Source: Paramacrobiotus metropolitanus (lineage: Eukaryota > Tardigrada > Eutardigrada > Parachela > Macrobiotidae). From it: DNA of 64,000 nucleotides. Both the position numbers and the translations under genes were made by a program. Location: NCBI RefSeq assembly GCF_019649055.1, contig NW_026570298.1, forward strand, positions 124,001 through 188,000, written 5' to 3'. Numbering within the stretch: position 1 is the stretch's first letter; the number at the start of each line of letters is the position of its first letter. The notes under the pieces were generated by a model, which did no database searches, had not been told where the DNA came from, and saw only the letters and a program-made list of their open reading frames with translations. Below, piece after piece: positions 1 through 11,910 of this stretch.

Positions 1-196
1 CGAAAAATCATCTGACGCTCATGCCAGCATTTGCAAGTTAAAACATGAACTAACCGGTAAGCACACATCTGTTGCAGTCCGTTTTTAAAATTTTGATTGT
101 TCCTCATTTCAGTTTAGTTGTTCAGTTGTTCCATTATTATCCCGCCTTGCCGTTTCTGTTTATTAAAAGTTCCTTGGCACAGTTGCTAGCAGAAGA

Positions 197-2249
197 ATGC
201 TCATTTGCGGATTAAAATCCTTTGACATCCATCGAGTTAACCAGTGGAACTCGGTGGATGTGCTGACGGAGAGCGGTCTCTTCCAGCACGGCGAAGTGAT
301 CAACGTGGCGGAGAACGGTCTGATTGTGGATTTCCACTGCAGCGAGCAGCGATCACAGTTAGTCAGTTACGACAAAATTTTCACCGCTTCCGTTGCCCGG
401 TGTTCGGAGCCGTACCGCACGTGGCGCCAAGAACCCGATTTGACCCGCCTGGCAACGGAGAACGCCAGCGTGCAAGTGTTGTGGCGCCGGCATCCGGGTG
501 CTGCCTGGCTGTGGTATCCTGGCCGATTGCTCAGCAAGCCCATGATCTTCGAAACTATCGGCCTGGTGATTGCGACGGTGGAAGTGGATGGTTTGGGGCA
601 GATGGAACTGTTCCCCGTCGACCAGATGCGTTTTCCGCCGTCCGAGAGGCAGCTGGCCAGCCGAGCGCTTAATCCGCAAAGCTTCGGTGTACGTGAATGT
701 CGTTTGCCAGCGAATTACTGGTCGACGGTTACATCGGAATTAGAGAGCAGGTTCCGTCGTCGCATCGATACGACCCGACCTTTGCGTATTGTGTCCATTG
801 GCGGTCAAACGGTGGCGTTTCTGCAGCGACGATATGGGCAACCGTTGACGGAGGAAGAACTGGTGCGTTTTATTAATTTTGGTAATGTAAGGATTCTCTA
901 TTACAGAATCACATGTGAACTGCTCTTATCCAATCTACCAAAAGTGAAGAACACAAATAGAATTTTATTTACGAAAATAAATGCTTCTGTTGATTTTGCG
1001 TTTGATCTATCAACAGAAAAACGCGTACGAGATGACACTGGGGAGCGTTGCACAGTTGGAGGCCCCGGAGCAGGTCTACCAACACGAATCAGGCATGTCG
1101 TCCTTGGACACAACAAGAAAGCGCAAATACCCTGACGACGATGCGCAGTCGGAGACGGAATGTGTTTTACCCGTAGCAGCACACCTCTTGCGCGAGATCT
1201 TTGCCTCACTCGATGACGTCAGCTGTCTGCAACTGCGCCGCGTCTGTCCGCTGTGGAATGAAATCTTGACGGGCGCCGACAGCCATAAAACTGTACGTGT
1301 TTCCTTCGCACCGAACCCGTACTTCTCCATGGATTCGCCAGAATTGACCAGTGTCTACATGGCGGTCGGGGGGATGCTGCAGAGCATCGACCAGTCGACG
1401 GAACGGCTGATTGTCGAGCATGTCCGGGGCGAGTACGCGGAGGAAGTCGTGAGGGTAATTGGCCGGTTCATGCGCGGTGTCCACGTTCAACATCTCATCC
1501 TGCATCGTGTGACATTCCACTGGGATGATTGTATCTTCCGGGAGAGTGTCGGCAGTGACGGGCAGCTGATGATGGGAGTATGGTTTGCAGGCCGGTTGAG
1601 GTTTCGATATCTGTCGGCAGTTGTTGAGGGGTTGAAGGGTTTGGCTCCGTATTGCGGGGACTTGCGGCTGCGTCAGTGTGAATTCAGCTGCAGCGGACGG
1701 ATGAAGGCCATTATTCCGGATGCGATGATTATCCTGGATGTAGCGACGATTGAAACACAATGGTGGAACCTCTACGAGGCCCATTTGTCACGCGACGGAT
1801 TACATTTGCAGGAATTAGCCGAACGAATTCGCACAGGATCGGAAGAATTTCGCGAGATGGTGGCGCAGGTATACAACAAATAGCAGTGCCATGTTGACAA
1901 CGGTGGCAAACAATTTGCCACGCGGCCGGGATTTACGGTACTCTGTAGATAGTAGAACACTGTAAAACTCCTTGATGCTTGTGAAGTGTTACTACGGGTA
2001 GAGCATTGAAGCTGAGTCTGTTGTGTGATTTAAATTATAAATGGGAAACACGTATATAGGAAATCATGCAAATCGGAATGTGTTTGTCGCATGCAGATTC
2101 TGATGGATTGTCAGACGTTTGATCCGCGACCGACGACACGTTATGGTGTCCGCCAGTGGACGGTGGAGAATCTTGAGGATCTGGATGTGTCCCAGCTGAC
2201 CACCATTACACTGCGTGCCTTGAAGGAAATCCCTCCGGGAGGCGCTTGA
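197..2249 (+). CDS. TKF-1: Tudor/KH0-like + F-box protein, three exons, open
   Basis: Exons 197-862, 1017-1868 and 2097-2249 join in phase 0 into 556 aa. Donors are gtgcgt and gtatac; acceptors are caacag and atgcag. Residues 17-63 and 90-147 look like two Tudor/Agenet repeats (VDVLTESGLFQHGEV; VQVLWRRHPGAAWLWYPGRL). Residues 163-222 resemble the KH0 segment of FMRP (RECRLPANYW against its KLDVPEDL). A basic RKRK lies near 255 and an F-box spans 273-312 (LLREIFASLDDV..LQLRRVCPLW). A leucine-rich region follows, then the 50-aa terminal module. F-box proteins usually dock on Skp1 in SCF ubiquitin ligases; Tudor repeats bind methylated residues or RNA-protein partners. The start at 197 differs from the usual MHLY start of its paralogues. 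Exon limits come from comparison with the eight relatives; the Tudor/KH0 assignment is from remembered FMRP sequence. Confidence 0.8.
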
Positions 2250-3901
2250 CGATGAACATGGAAATCGCCGGGAAAAATAATGCCTGCGAACAGCTGCGCC
2301 AATCGCCGAAATGGGAAAGCCGAGAACCTTTTCAAGGTTCCTCTTTCGTTTGCCGCTTTCGCTGTGACTGGTACAGCAAATGATACGCTGTTGCGGTTTT
2401 AGTTAATTAATTCCTTTTACTTGTCAGTACTGAGTTCTTTTATTATTCGGACGTATGTGTCTAAAAGTGACAAAAAAGTTAGGATTTGTACGTCCTGCAG
2501 AAATGGTCTTTCTTTTTGTTTGAAATGGCTAATGTTACGAAATTAAAGCCAGTATGAATATAAATGGGACCAAGGGGTGTATCTTTGTTAAGTTTATCTT
2601 AACTGTTGCGTCGTAGCTGGTCGCTGCCGGCAGTCTGCACCGGGCAACGGTCTGGCTCGTTTTTGTTTTCGCAAGAGAAAGATCTAATAGGTAACTGCGA
2701 TATATTCGCGCTCATTATACGCGGACAGGGAAAGAATTTATGGTTAATTCACGAGAACTGAGAAGTGAAGAAAACAGTTAATAGCACAACAGCCTCGTTC
2801 GCCTCTAGTGGAGAGACAGCGCTAGTGGAACGACATCTGCTCAACGGTGGTCGAGTAGAAGCGAGATTTCGCATGCAGTTCGGTGGAGGGCCCGGACGTC
2901 ACGGTGAGTAGAGCACGGTATTTCCACTGGTTGACCATCACCAGCGCCGCGTACAAAGCCACGCAAATTAAGAAGGCATCCCGTGGGTGGCGGGTGATGT
3001 GGGGCGAAATGGGCGAAATTCGGCAGATTGGTGGTTGGGTTCCACTATTCGGCCGGACTGCCGAAGTCATGGCACGGTGGCCGGCTCATTTACCTTTCTG
3101 CCGAATCAACCCGTCCGCGTCAGTTGATTCAACATTCAGCAATGTCGCCGTTGAGTGCAATCATGTCCAGACTCCACAGTGAATTCACATGCCGCCAGGC
3201 AAATCGCTCTATCGCTCTAACCTCTATCGCTCTAATGTGCAGCCCATTTTTAAGATACTTACGCACATCAAAACCGTTTAAATTTTATTGTTTGAATATT
3301 TTTTATTTTTGCTTGACGTGTCACGTATGCCGCTTAGCATCATTCCCAAAACGCAGATTCGTCTAAAACTTTGAATTATTTATTAAACCCTGAATTATAT
3401 AATGCCGATTACATACTGCACAACTCCATTGACGGTATGCGCCAGGGCAGCCGCGCACGGACGGCAGTTCGTGAAAACCTGCGAGTGGTCGGAAGTCGCT
3501 GTTTCTGTCGCTAAGCATATGCTCGAAACAGTGACTTTAAATACTGCTCATCCAGCTAATGATCTGTTAGCAAAACCTAGACTATAACCAAACTGTACAG
3601 AAAAATGTGCTCTACAAGGAAATGTTAGCTGTCACATGGAAATCTGTGGCAGCAGTAACTTATTGCCGCCAGCGCATTGCACCATGAAATTCGGCATCAT
3701 AGATCTGGGTTATACTGCGCATCTGTAGTTTGCCCTGTTAGCGCTATGCTGAATTCTCTGTTGGTTAGACCACTCGTACAGCCAATGAGCGTGCTTGCAC
3801 CGGCACCGCCCCTCTACCGCATACCACAAATTGCGTTATGAATTATAATACTCGTACTCGTACAAGTTAAAATCGAATCTACTACTTGTACTAGTAAAAT
3901 A
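2250..3901. other. Intergenic, no gene assigned
   Basis: Between TKF-1 and the LINE. A minus-strand open stretch at 2822-3070 encodes one hydrophobic segment (near AFLICVALYAALVMV) that could be a receptor exon remnant, but no flanking exon was found. Nothing else is recognisable. Confidence 0.4.
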
Positions 3902-3926
3902 ATTATTATCAATGAAATTAATCATA
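3902..3926. repeat. Left target-site duplication of the LINE
   Basis: A 25-base string here is repeated exactly at 7909-7933. The two copies bracket the reverse-transcriptase element, so they are read as its target-site duplication. A length of 25 bases suits target-primed reverse transcription. Confidence 0.85.
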
Positions 3927-3955
3927 ATAATAAAAACACATAACTTAACCTATCA

Positions 3956-4650
3956 CAGGCCCGTCGCGAGACCCCTGTGCAATTTTCAAAAAAAAACTCC
4001 TCCTACAGTTTTTATCGGAAAATTTTTCTGAATACACCATTGGATTCGTCGTGAAATTCTGAACAAAACGGTTGAGGCCGATTTTTGAAATTCGCATTTC
4101 CCCCCAGATCGTTACTGCGGGCGGTCGCCAATGCGACAGCCCAGTTCTTGGGGCATTCCCCCCTGGCCCCCAAGGGCAGTCAAAGACACCTTCTCGAGCC
4201 ATTTTCAGCGATACAATTAGTATTTCAAGCGCAAATGGTTTCTCTATTTCTGAGGGGTCAGGGGGGAAAGCCCCAAAACTTGGGTTGTGACATAGGCGAC
4301 CGCCCGGGTGGACGTGCTTGGGGAGGAACGAATTTTGAAATTTGGCCTCAACCGTTTTGTTCAGAATTTTACGGCGAGTTCAGGAATGTTTTCAGAAAAA
4401 ATATGCGATAAAAACTGTAGAGTAATATATTTTTGAAAGTGCACGGGGGAATTCCCCAGAAGTCAGGCTGTCGAATTGGGGACCGCCCGTAGTGAGGGTC
4501 TAGGGGGAAATGTGAATTTCAAAAATCGGCCTCAACCGTTTTGTTCAGAATTTCACGACGAATCCAATGGTGTATTCAGAAAAATTTTCCGATGAAAACT
4601 GTAGGAGGAGTTTTTTTTGAAAATTGCACAGGGGTCTCGCGACGGGCCTG
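3956..4650. mobile_element. hAT-like MITE/foldback with 8-bp target duplication
   Basis: Ends are long inverted repeats of over 140 bases starting CAGGCCCGTCGCGAG. They are flanked by the exact 8-base duplication ACCTATCA (3948-3955 and 4651-4658). A third, diverged copy of the repeat lies inside at about 4330-4440. An 8-bp duplication with CAGG ends fits hAT elements. No transposase is present. It lies inside the 5' region of the LINE, so it either inserted after the LINE or travelled with it. Confidence 0.85.
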
Positions 4651-4969
4651 ACCTATCATAGGACTTTTCTAGGATTTTTATCGGAGTTTTATTACGAAAT
4701 TCATCCACATTTTTTTTACAATTTTGTGAAGCACGAAGTACACTGGGAAGGATCTGGATGGACATTTTTGCGCTAAATTTCCCAGCGCGTCGATAGTGAG
4801 CTTTCCTGTCGACTGCAAGGGTGGCTTCGGAGAATCTAACCGTGGCACCGTACCACGGAATGGGAAAGTGCCACGGAATGGGAAGCTGCTCGCGGCGGCC
4901 TGATTCTCCTGGGCATCCTGCCTCCCTCCGGACGCATTAGGTTGGTCTTTCTCCATTCTTACTATAACT

Positions 4970-7834
4970 ATGGCTCGCGATCAGCCTTGCCCGCACTGCA
5001 AAAAGTGTTTCACGCAGGGAGCTGGATTAGCTGCCCACACGAAAGCTTGTTCCCGCAAGCTCGCTACTGGTTCCTCCTCTACCCAGCCTCCGTTAACGCC
5101 ACCCGGAGGGACTCAGAAGCACCCTTTACATTCCTTCTTGGAAGGCGAGCGATACCACATTCCGAAACGTGTGCCTAAGGCGGTGCGTCACCAATGTGCT
5201 CAAGTGCTGACCGATTTGATTAGGAACTGCGTGCGCAAGAATTCGTCAGCTACCTGGACCGCACTGCGGTTGTTTGCACCGACCGCTTTATCGCTCCCAC
5301 CTACCAAAACTCTTCGCAGAGAATCTCTCACCTCCGTAATTAGGAAGAACCTGGCAGATTTGTCCCTTGCAAACCGCCATTCTCTGCCCCGTCGCGAACA
5401 AGCCAGAAATAATATTTCCGCACAGGATAATCTACGTGCTTCAGTAAATTCTATGTTCCAAGATGCTAACATTAAAGGAGCTATTAGGATACTGCTGGAA
5501 GATGATAAACTGGCCGAGATTAATGCTGAAACGGCTCAAGTACTACGGGATAAGCACCCGCCAGCACCTGACGACTGCCAGTTCCCTCCCACACCCGATG
5601 ACTCCTTCTTACCACCACCAGTTTCCCCAGCGGAGGTAATGAACGCTGTTTTCAGTTTTCCCACCGGATCAGCGGCAGGTATTTTCGGCCTTCGCCCGCA
5701 ACATTTGAAAGACCTTCTAAATCGCAAGGATGATCAGCAAAGTGATCTATGTCTCGCACTCACCGATCTGACGAATATGATTCTCAGCACAGACATACCT
5801 AATGATATTCGGCCGTATTTTTTTGGCGCCAATTTAATTCCACTGGGAAAAAAAGATGGAGGAGTGAGACCAATCGCTGTAGGGGATACGCTACGGCGAT
5901 TGACTTCAAAAATTGTCAGCAGCAGGTGCGCCGAAGAAGCAGCCGCTATGTTTTCTCCCGTGCAACTCGACGTCGGCGTAAGGGGAGGCGCAGAAGCTGC
6001 CGCGCATGCTGTTCGGAGTTACGTGGAAACGACACATGCGGACGCGCGCGTTATTGTAAAACTCGATTTCAGAAACGCCTTCAATACATTGCGTCGGGAC
6101 GTTCTGCTGACTGCTGTACGTGAAAAATTCCCTGCATATTTCCGCTACTTCTGGCAGTCCTACCGGCATGCGTCACACCTGAGTTGCGGCAAGTTCCTTT
6201 TGTCTTCAGAAACTGGTGTACAGCAAGGCGATCCCGCTGGTCCGTTTGGATATGGCCTTGCAACACTTCCACTCTTCGAAGGCTTACAGTGTGACATAGC
6301 AGTTGGATACCTTGATGACGTCACCCTAGCTGGTTTCGTGGAAAAAGTTATTGCAGCCATTCGACTGATCATTGCACGCGGTTTAAGAATGGGACTGGAG
6401 CTCAATCTCAGCAAATGCGAAGTTTTTAGCGTGGGACAATTCACTGCGGATCGGTTAAATGCTGTTCAAATGGTGCTCACTGCATTCCCCGAAATGGCCG
6501 TTTCTAAGGAAGAAGAAAGCACACTTCTTGGAGCTCCTTTAACGACAGCGGCGTGCGAGACTTTCCTCCGCAGTAAATCCGTGCAGCTGCAGTATTTCAT
6601 ATCGCGACTCAAACTGATACCTGCACATTACAGCTTATACCTTTTGCGAAATTGTTTACTGATACCAAAACTGCTCTATGGATTCCGCACAAGCAGATGT
6701 TATGAGCACGTGGCGTTGATTGCATCGCTGGATGACATCGTCCGTGCCGGTTTGCAGTCCATTCTTAACGTCCGCCTGAACGACGCACAGTGGACCCAGA
6801 TGTCGTTCCCTATCAGGGATGGGGGAATGGGGCTACGGAGTACGACATCGGTAGTTTTCCCTGCCTTTCTGGCATCGGCGTATTCGGTTACTTCCCTAGT
6901 CTCGATGATCTACCGCCCTGCAACGGAGACACTTCTCGATCCAATTGTGCTGCGATGGTCTGAAGAAACCAACTGTGAACCCCCTGCTATGGATCAGAGA
7001 AAGTTCCAGTCTGCATGGGATCGACCGTTGATTGACCAAGCAGTGTTGTTAATGAAGCAAACGACCACCGACGAAGCGAACAGAGCCGTACTTTTAGCTG
7101 CGCTGCACCGTGATTCGGGCGCATGGCTAAATGCTTTGCCTGCACCTAATTTGCGCACGTTCTTACGGGATGAAGAAGTGCGTATTGGCATCGCACTTAG
7201 GTTCGGACTTCCAGTTGTGGAAGAACACGACTGTGTGAACTGCGGAAGCCATGTGGAAACCAATGGTCACCACGGCCTATCCTGTTCCAGCAGCCGAGGA
7301 AGATGGTCTAGACATGTCGAACTCAACGACGTAACAAAGCGTGCTTTGGAACATGCTGGGTATCCATGTCAAAGCGAGCCACTGGGACTGTCCGGTATAA
7401 ATAATACGCGGCCAGACGGCATGACTCTCGTCCCTGTACGTGATGGCAAAGCGCTCGTTTGGGACGCTACATGTTGGGACACAGTTGCCTTATCGCACGT
7501 GCGGGCAAGCGCGAGTGCATCCGGAAGTGTTGCGCTTTTGGCCGAAGACAGGAAACGTCGTAAGTACGCGTTTGTGGAAGAAATGGGATATCTTCTTTAT
7601 CCCCTGGCGGTCGAGACCTTTGGAACCTTTGGTCCTGCATTTGCGGAGCTTATTCGTTTCGTTGGCAGAAAGATTCGCGACGTCACAGGGGAGCCCCGTT
7701 CTACTGCATTTTTAAAGCAGAGATTTAGCCTGGCTGTTGTAAAAGGAAATGCTGCTGCTGTTTTGGGCACTTTGAGTATGCGTTCTAAAATGACTGATAG
7801 CGCTAACGATTTTGGTTGTTTTTTTAATGTTTGA
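4970..7834 (+). CDS. LINE polyprotein: zinc finger, reverse transcriptase, restriction-like endonuclease
   Basis: One uninterrupted 954-aa frame. An N-terminal CCHC-type finger lies at residues 8-28 (CPHCKKCFTQGAGLAAHTKAC spacing), expected to bind target DNA. Reverse-transcriptase motifs follow in order: LRPQHLKDLL, RPIAVGDTLRRL, catalytic motif A VKLDFRNAF near 364, motif B VQQGDPAGPFGYGLA, and motif C GYLDDVTLAG near 447 (YLDD where most LINEs have YADD). The C-terminus has a CCHC knuckle (CVNCG...HHGLSC near 754) and a PD-D nuclease signature (RPDGMTLV near 814, VWDATC near 830). This order (one ORF, N-terminal finger, RT, then restriction-like endonuclease) is that of R2/R4/NeSL-type elements, which nick DNA and prime on the target. 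No apurinic endonuclease is seen. The start is the first ATG before the finger. Confidence 0.85.
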   Translation: MARDQPCPHCKKCFTQGAGLAAHTKACSRKLATGSSSTQPPLTPPGGTQKHPLHSFLEGERYHIPKRVPKAVRHQCAQVLTDLIRNCVRKNSSATWTALRLFAPTALSLPPTKTLRRESLTSVIRKNLADLSLANRHSLPRREQARNNISAQDNLRASVNSMFQDANIKGAIRILLEDDKLAEINAETAQVLRDKHPPAPDDCQFPPTPDDSFLPPPVSPAEVMNAVFSFPTGSAAGIFGLRPQHLKDLLNRKDDQQSDLCLALTDLTNMILSTDIPNDIRPYFFGANLIPLGKKDGGVRPIAVGDTLRRLTSKIVSSRCAEEAAAMFSPVQLDVGVRGGAEAAAHAVRSYVETTHADARVIVKLDFRNAFNTLRRDVLLTAVREKFPAYFRYFWQSYRHASHLSCGKFLLSSETGVQQGDPAGPFGYGLATLPLFEGLQCDIAVGYLDDVTLAGFVEKVIAAIRLIIARGLRMGLELNLSKCEVFSVGQFTADRLNAVQMVLTAFPEMAVSKEEESTLLGAPLTTAACETFLRSKSVQLQYFISRLKLIPAHYSLYLLRNCLLIPKLLYGFRTSRCYEHVALIASLDDIVRAGLQSILNVRLNDAQWTQMSFPIRDGGMGLRSTTSVVFPAFLASAYSVTSLVSMIYRPATETLLDPIVLRWSEETNCEPPAMDQRKFQSAWDRPLIDQAVLLMKQTTTDEANRAVLLAALHRDSGAWLNALPAPNLRTFLRDEEVRIGIALRFGLPVVEEHDCVNCGSHVETNGHHGLSCSSSRGRWSRHVELNDVTKRALEHAGYPCQSEPLGLSGINNTRPDGMTLVPVRDGKALVWDATCWDTVALSHVRASASASGSVALLAEDRKRRKYAFVEEMGYLLYPLAVETFGTFGPAFAELIRFVGRKIRDVTGEPRSTAFLKQRFSLAVVKGNAAAVLGTLSMRSKMTDSANDFGCFFNV

Positions 7835-7908
7835 ATGTAAATAATTTTGCGTAGTATTCTGCGTATGCAGTTTTTGTTGTATTGATGGCTTTTGCCCAAT
7901 AAAGCTAG

Positions 7909-7933
7909 ATTATTATCAATGAAATTAATCATA
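7909..7933. repeat. Right target-site duplication of the LINE
   Basis: Exact 25-base copy of 3902-3926, immediately after the LINE 3' end CCAATAAAGCTAG. Confidence 0.85.
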
Positions 7934-8290
7934 TTATTTTTGCTTCGCAAAAGCCACACGGAGGCGGTGACGGAGCTATGGTTTTAATTTTTATCGACCA
8001 TGGTGACCAACCGCTCCATGGTGACGGTCTATGGATTCCATATTTCCATGGTAAAATTATGTTTTTGCCTTTGGACTTTGAAGTGTTTGCACTTTGCAGT
8101 GTGCAACAGCCAGCTGCCAGCAGCACAAAATACAATAGTTGAACTTTTCTGAAATGTTTGAGCATTGAGACATATTGGTACAGCGCCGCTACAGCCGTAC
8201 AGCGCAGTCCGTAGAATAGCTTTCTCAATTTACCTTCAGCCATCTGTACGATTCCCACTCTCATCTTTCCCTGTTGTCTGCTAGCTGAAA

Positions 8291-11130
8291 ATGCACCTTT
8301 ATCACGGACGTTATTTTGGTTACAATCCCGTGTTCCAGTGGAACTCGGTGGATGTGTAAACAGAGAACGGTCTCCTGCAGCACGGCGAAGTGATCGATAT
8401 GACGGAGAACGGCCTGATCGTGGATTTCCAATGCAGCGAACAGCGCTCGCTCTTCATCAGCTACGACAAGCTTTTTCTCCCTTCCCTGGACCGTTATGTC
8501 GTGATGCAGAAACATTATCACGAACAACTCCAGAGGATCCCCACGGCAGTACAAAATGCCAGCGTGCAGGTATTGTGTCGCCCGCACCCGGGTGCGGCAT
8601 GGTGCTGGTACCCGGGACGGTTGCTGCGGCGCCCGTTCTTCTTTCCCCACACAGGAAGCAGCTTGGTGTGGGCCGCCGTCGACGTGGAGGGTCGCCGCCT
8701 AACGGAACTGTTCTCCGCTGATCAGGTGCGCTTCCCGCGTTCCAAGCTGTGGCTGGCCCAACGAGCACTGCCGCCGGACTGCTTTGCTGTGCGAGAATGT
8801 CGCCTGCCCGATGGTTTCTGCCCGATGCCCGCCTCTAAGGCGTCTGATGGTCTACGTCGCCAACTGGAGAGGAAGGATGTTCGTGTTATAAGCATTCTGG
8901 GTGGTACCGTCAAGTACCTGCAGCGAAGGGACGCCGAAGCCTTCTCCGAAGAGGATGTGGTGCGTGCTACGATAATGTTCATCTGACTACAATACTGTAG
9001 AATGTAGATATGCACACCAGCTACAAAATTTCTACTGATTTCCGCGAATTAAATGCTGATGTATTGTAATGTTGTTATAATTCTAATAATTATTTTCTAA
9101 TATAATTCTAATAATTATTTTATTATAATTATTTTATTTTTATTTTTACTTTACACACTGATATTTTTGTTTTATTTTGGCGCTAAGCTATCCGGTATAA
9201 CCGGTGCAGTTGTCCATAGGAATTTTTGTCTGCTTTATAATTTATTTAATAATTTGCCGCTCTCGGCTTGAAAATTCTTAACCAGAATCTTAATCGTCCT
9301 AGTCGCCTAGAACTTTTCTTTGTTAATTTATTTAAAATCCTTTCTAAAAAATATTTGAATAATTAAACATAATTTTTATATTGTATTTTTTTCGCAGCAA
9401 CAAGTATGCGAATTAAATCAAAAAGCCTCCCAGCGCTTGCTCCATAACGAGCAGGAGAATCTCGGGCTAGATCAGGTGCATATTGGTACGGAAGCGACCA
9501 GAAAGCGCAAACACCCCGACGACGATGCCCAACCGGAAGTGGAGCGGGTGCTCCAACGGCACCGCATCTCTTGCTGGAGATCTTCCACTCGCTGGACAGC
9601 GTCATCCGCGAGAAGCTGCGTCGCGTGTGTCCGCTGTGGAATACCGTGCTGACCGGCGCCGACAGCGCGAAAACGGACCGTTTTCGGACCGGACCGTGTT
9701 TCCTTCCGGATGAACCCGTTCTTTCCACTGGAAGAGGAGGATTTCACCGACGTCTACGGCGCCGTGGCGGGCCTGCTGAAATGCACCACCGCCACCACGG
9801 AACGGGTTATTTTGGAGGATATGTACGCGGAACAGCTCGATAGTACATTTCTGGTGGTTAAATGGGTGCTGCGAAATACCCGGCTGAAACAACTGATATT
9901 CCATCATGTGGAGATGGACTGGGAGTTTAATTTCGGATATAAATACGGCGACAACGGTGTCGTTGCTGTGACGGAGGACGAGGTGGAAGAGGAAGGCAGG
10001 ATAGTGTTCCAGCGTCTAGCCAAGACGCTAAAAAGTTTAGCACCGTATTGCTGTGAACTTCGTCTGCAACGGTGTGAATTCACGTCTTTGGAGAAAATGA
10101 GCGCCGTTATTCCGCAGGCGACGGTAACACTCGATGCCCCGGATTTGGAGGCACAATTCCGGGATCTCTATGAGGCACATCTGTCTCGCGATGGAGTGGA
10201 TTTGGAGGAAATGGCGGAGTGGATTCGCACCGGATCGCAGGACGTTCGCGAAATGGTCGTGAAGGTAAAATTGCCAGCTACATTGGGGAACGGGATTTTG
10301 CTCATTTTTTTTCTTTTACTGGTGGTGTTTTAACTGAAACTCAGTGTAATAACTACGTGTATATTTGTACTTAGTTCGACTGCATTAGCACCGGAATTGA
10401 TTACAGTACTTAGTGCAATATTCATTTATCCAGATGCAAGTTGTTAAACAATTTATATTAAAAAATCCGTGAAGTATGGTTTTCTGATCTTGCCATACTG
10501 TGCCTACATGACCTTTTTTAATATCCTTCGATCGGTAACTCCACTGTCCCACTGGTTCATATCCTCCATGTGTGCCAGTCGACAGTTTTCTGTAGGTCTG
10601 GAAAATGTCTTTAAATAGTGTATTGCTGCTTAAATTTTCCTGGTGTGGATTTATGTTATTTTGTAGCTAGCGCTGTTAGCCACGCTTTCAGTACTGTAAG
10701 AGCCTATGATCTGCTTGATTATGATGTGGAAAGAAGCGTTCCCATTGGTCTATATTTTGCTCTGTAGCCCTGTTCCCACCCCGTCTTCTGGACTATGCAA
10801 GTCCAGCCGATGTATGTTGTAGCAAGAGAGATGACGAGAATTATTGCAGTGGCATATTAACGTTAGCGCGTACATTTCCCCGGCCGTTCCTCACCACAAT
10901 GACCCCAATTAATATTGCGTTGAACTGTACAGTATCTTAAGGACTGGCAAAGTCACGATCCCCGCTCCACGACGCCGTATCGTGGTCACGAATGGACACT
11001 GGACAACCTGAAGGATGTGGATGTGTCCAAGCTGACCACCCTCACGCTGCGGGCTTTGAAGGAACGCCTTCCCGTGGAAATGGAACGGAGCGAAGATGAA
11101 GAAGATAGCGACGTGGAACACGTGCAGTGA
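8291..11130 (+). pseudogene. TKF-2: broken Tudor/KH0-like + F-box gene
   Basis: All three exons are recognisable: 8291-8959, 9398-10264 and 10933-11130, with usable splice sites (gtgcgt; ttcgcag; gtaaaa; tacag). Exon 1 has a TAA at codon 23 (8357-8359) where paralogues have a Leu codon. Exon 2 lost one base near 9546, just before the F-box, and gained 16 bases (GACCGTTTTCGGACCG) near 9672-9690. The two changes cancel in frame, but the stretch between them runs into a stop at 9650-9652. Exon 3 is open (65 aa) with an acidic tail, SEDEEDSDVEH. The rest of exon 2 from about 9710 stays well conserved, so decay is recent or the first two exons are no longer under constraint. Confidence 0.85.
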
Positions 11131-11910
11131 CCGGCTATCTGTCGTCCTTGTGTCGATGTCGGGAACGGTTGTGTGGGGCAGCTGCCATAGTTATTAACTT
11201 TACCGATTTGTTCACTGCTTCAGATTTCTCCTTCTGTTTTGGTGTCGGAAACGGGAGTGTTCGATTCTGTTGTACAAGCAGTCAGAGGAAGCGGTTAGCA
11301 TTTAGCAGATTGTGATTTGTGAGAACTAATGACTTTTGAATGTGCTCAGATCAGAGTCAGATGCGATGAATAATTCTGGCATAATTCATGCCTAGCGCTG
11401 TAAATTTCCACAGAATAAGAACAATTCACCAAGATGACTACTGTACTTGACGGTATCAAGTACACCGGTAGAATTTATCATCCTGTCCTTTTTATTCGTA
11501 CGATTGTACGAAATAACGAATTGGCTAAATACAAATTATTTACTTATATGGTTGTGTATGTACAGACTGTACTTATTCTCGTAGCTGGTCGGAATTGAAT
11601 AATTATTCATTTGTGACATCGGTTGTGTAATTTTTCCAAAACTCACGTGGATTTTTAAAGTCAGCATGGTAAGAAGTCTACGGAGAAAATTTGTTCGTCG
11701 GGTGTTCGATTTGTTTTGATTTTATTTGTTTCAAATAATTTGTTTGGAAGCGCTCGCCGCTCATTACGGGTCGTTTTCCAGCCGCCCAGGACGGCATGCA
11801 CGGTTCGATACCTTTAATTACGGCCTGGCTTGTTTTAGAACAGTACCCTGCATGTTGTGAACACAGAGACTACAGGGAAGCGGTGCATTTAGGCACGATC
11901 GTACGAGGCT
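11131..11910. other. Intergenic, 3' flank of TKF-2
   Basis: No gene seen. A stretch at about 11600-11640 (TTTGTGACATCGGTTGTGTAAT) resembles 34920-34945, so part of this is a dispersed repeat. Confidence 0.4.

Larger units (their letters stand above)
3927..7908 (+). mobile_element. Full LINE insertion, R2-like group with restriction-like endonuclease
   Basis: Defined by the 25-bp duplication at 3902-3926 and 7909-7933. It holds one long open reading frame (4970-7834) and a 75-base 3' UTR with AATAAA at 7898-7903, ending CCAATAAAGCTAG without a poly(A) tail. The 5' part contains a separate 695-bp MITE. The open frame and identical duplications mean a recent insertion. Degenerate relatives lie at about 19500-20640, 41414-42421 and 50640-51520, so the family has been active in this genome more than once. 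Confidence 0.85.

Noticed and set aside
2822-3070. Receptor exon on the minus strand
   Set aside because: Only one hydrophobic segment, with no matching second or third exon; kept as a remark, not as a gene.
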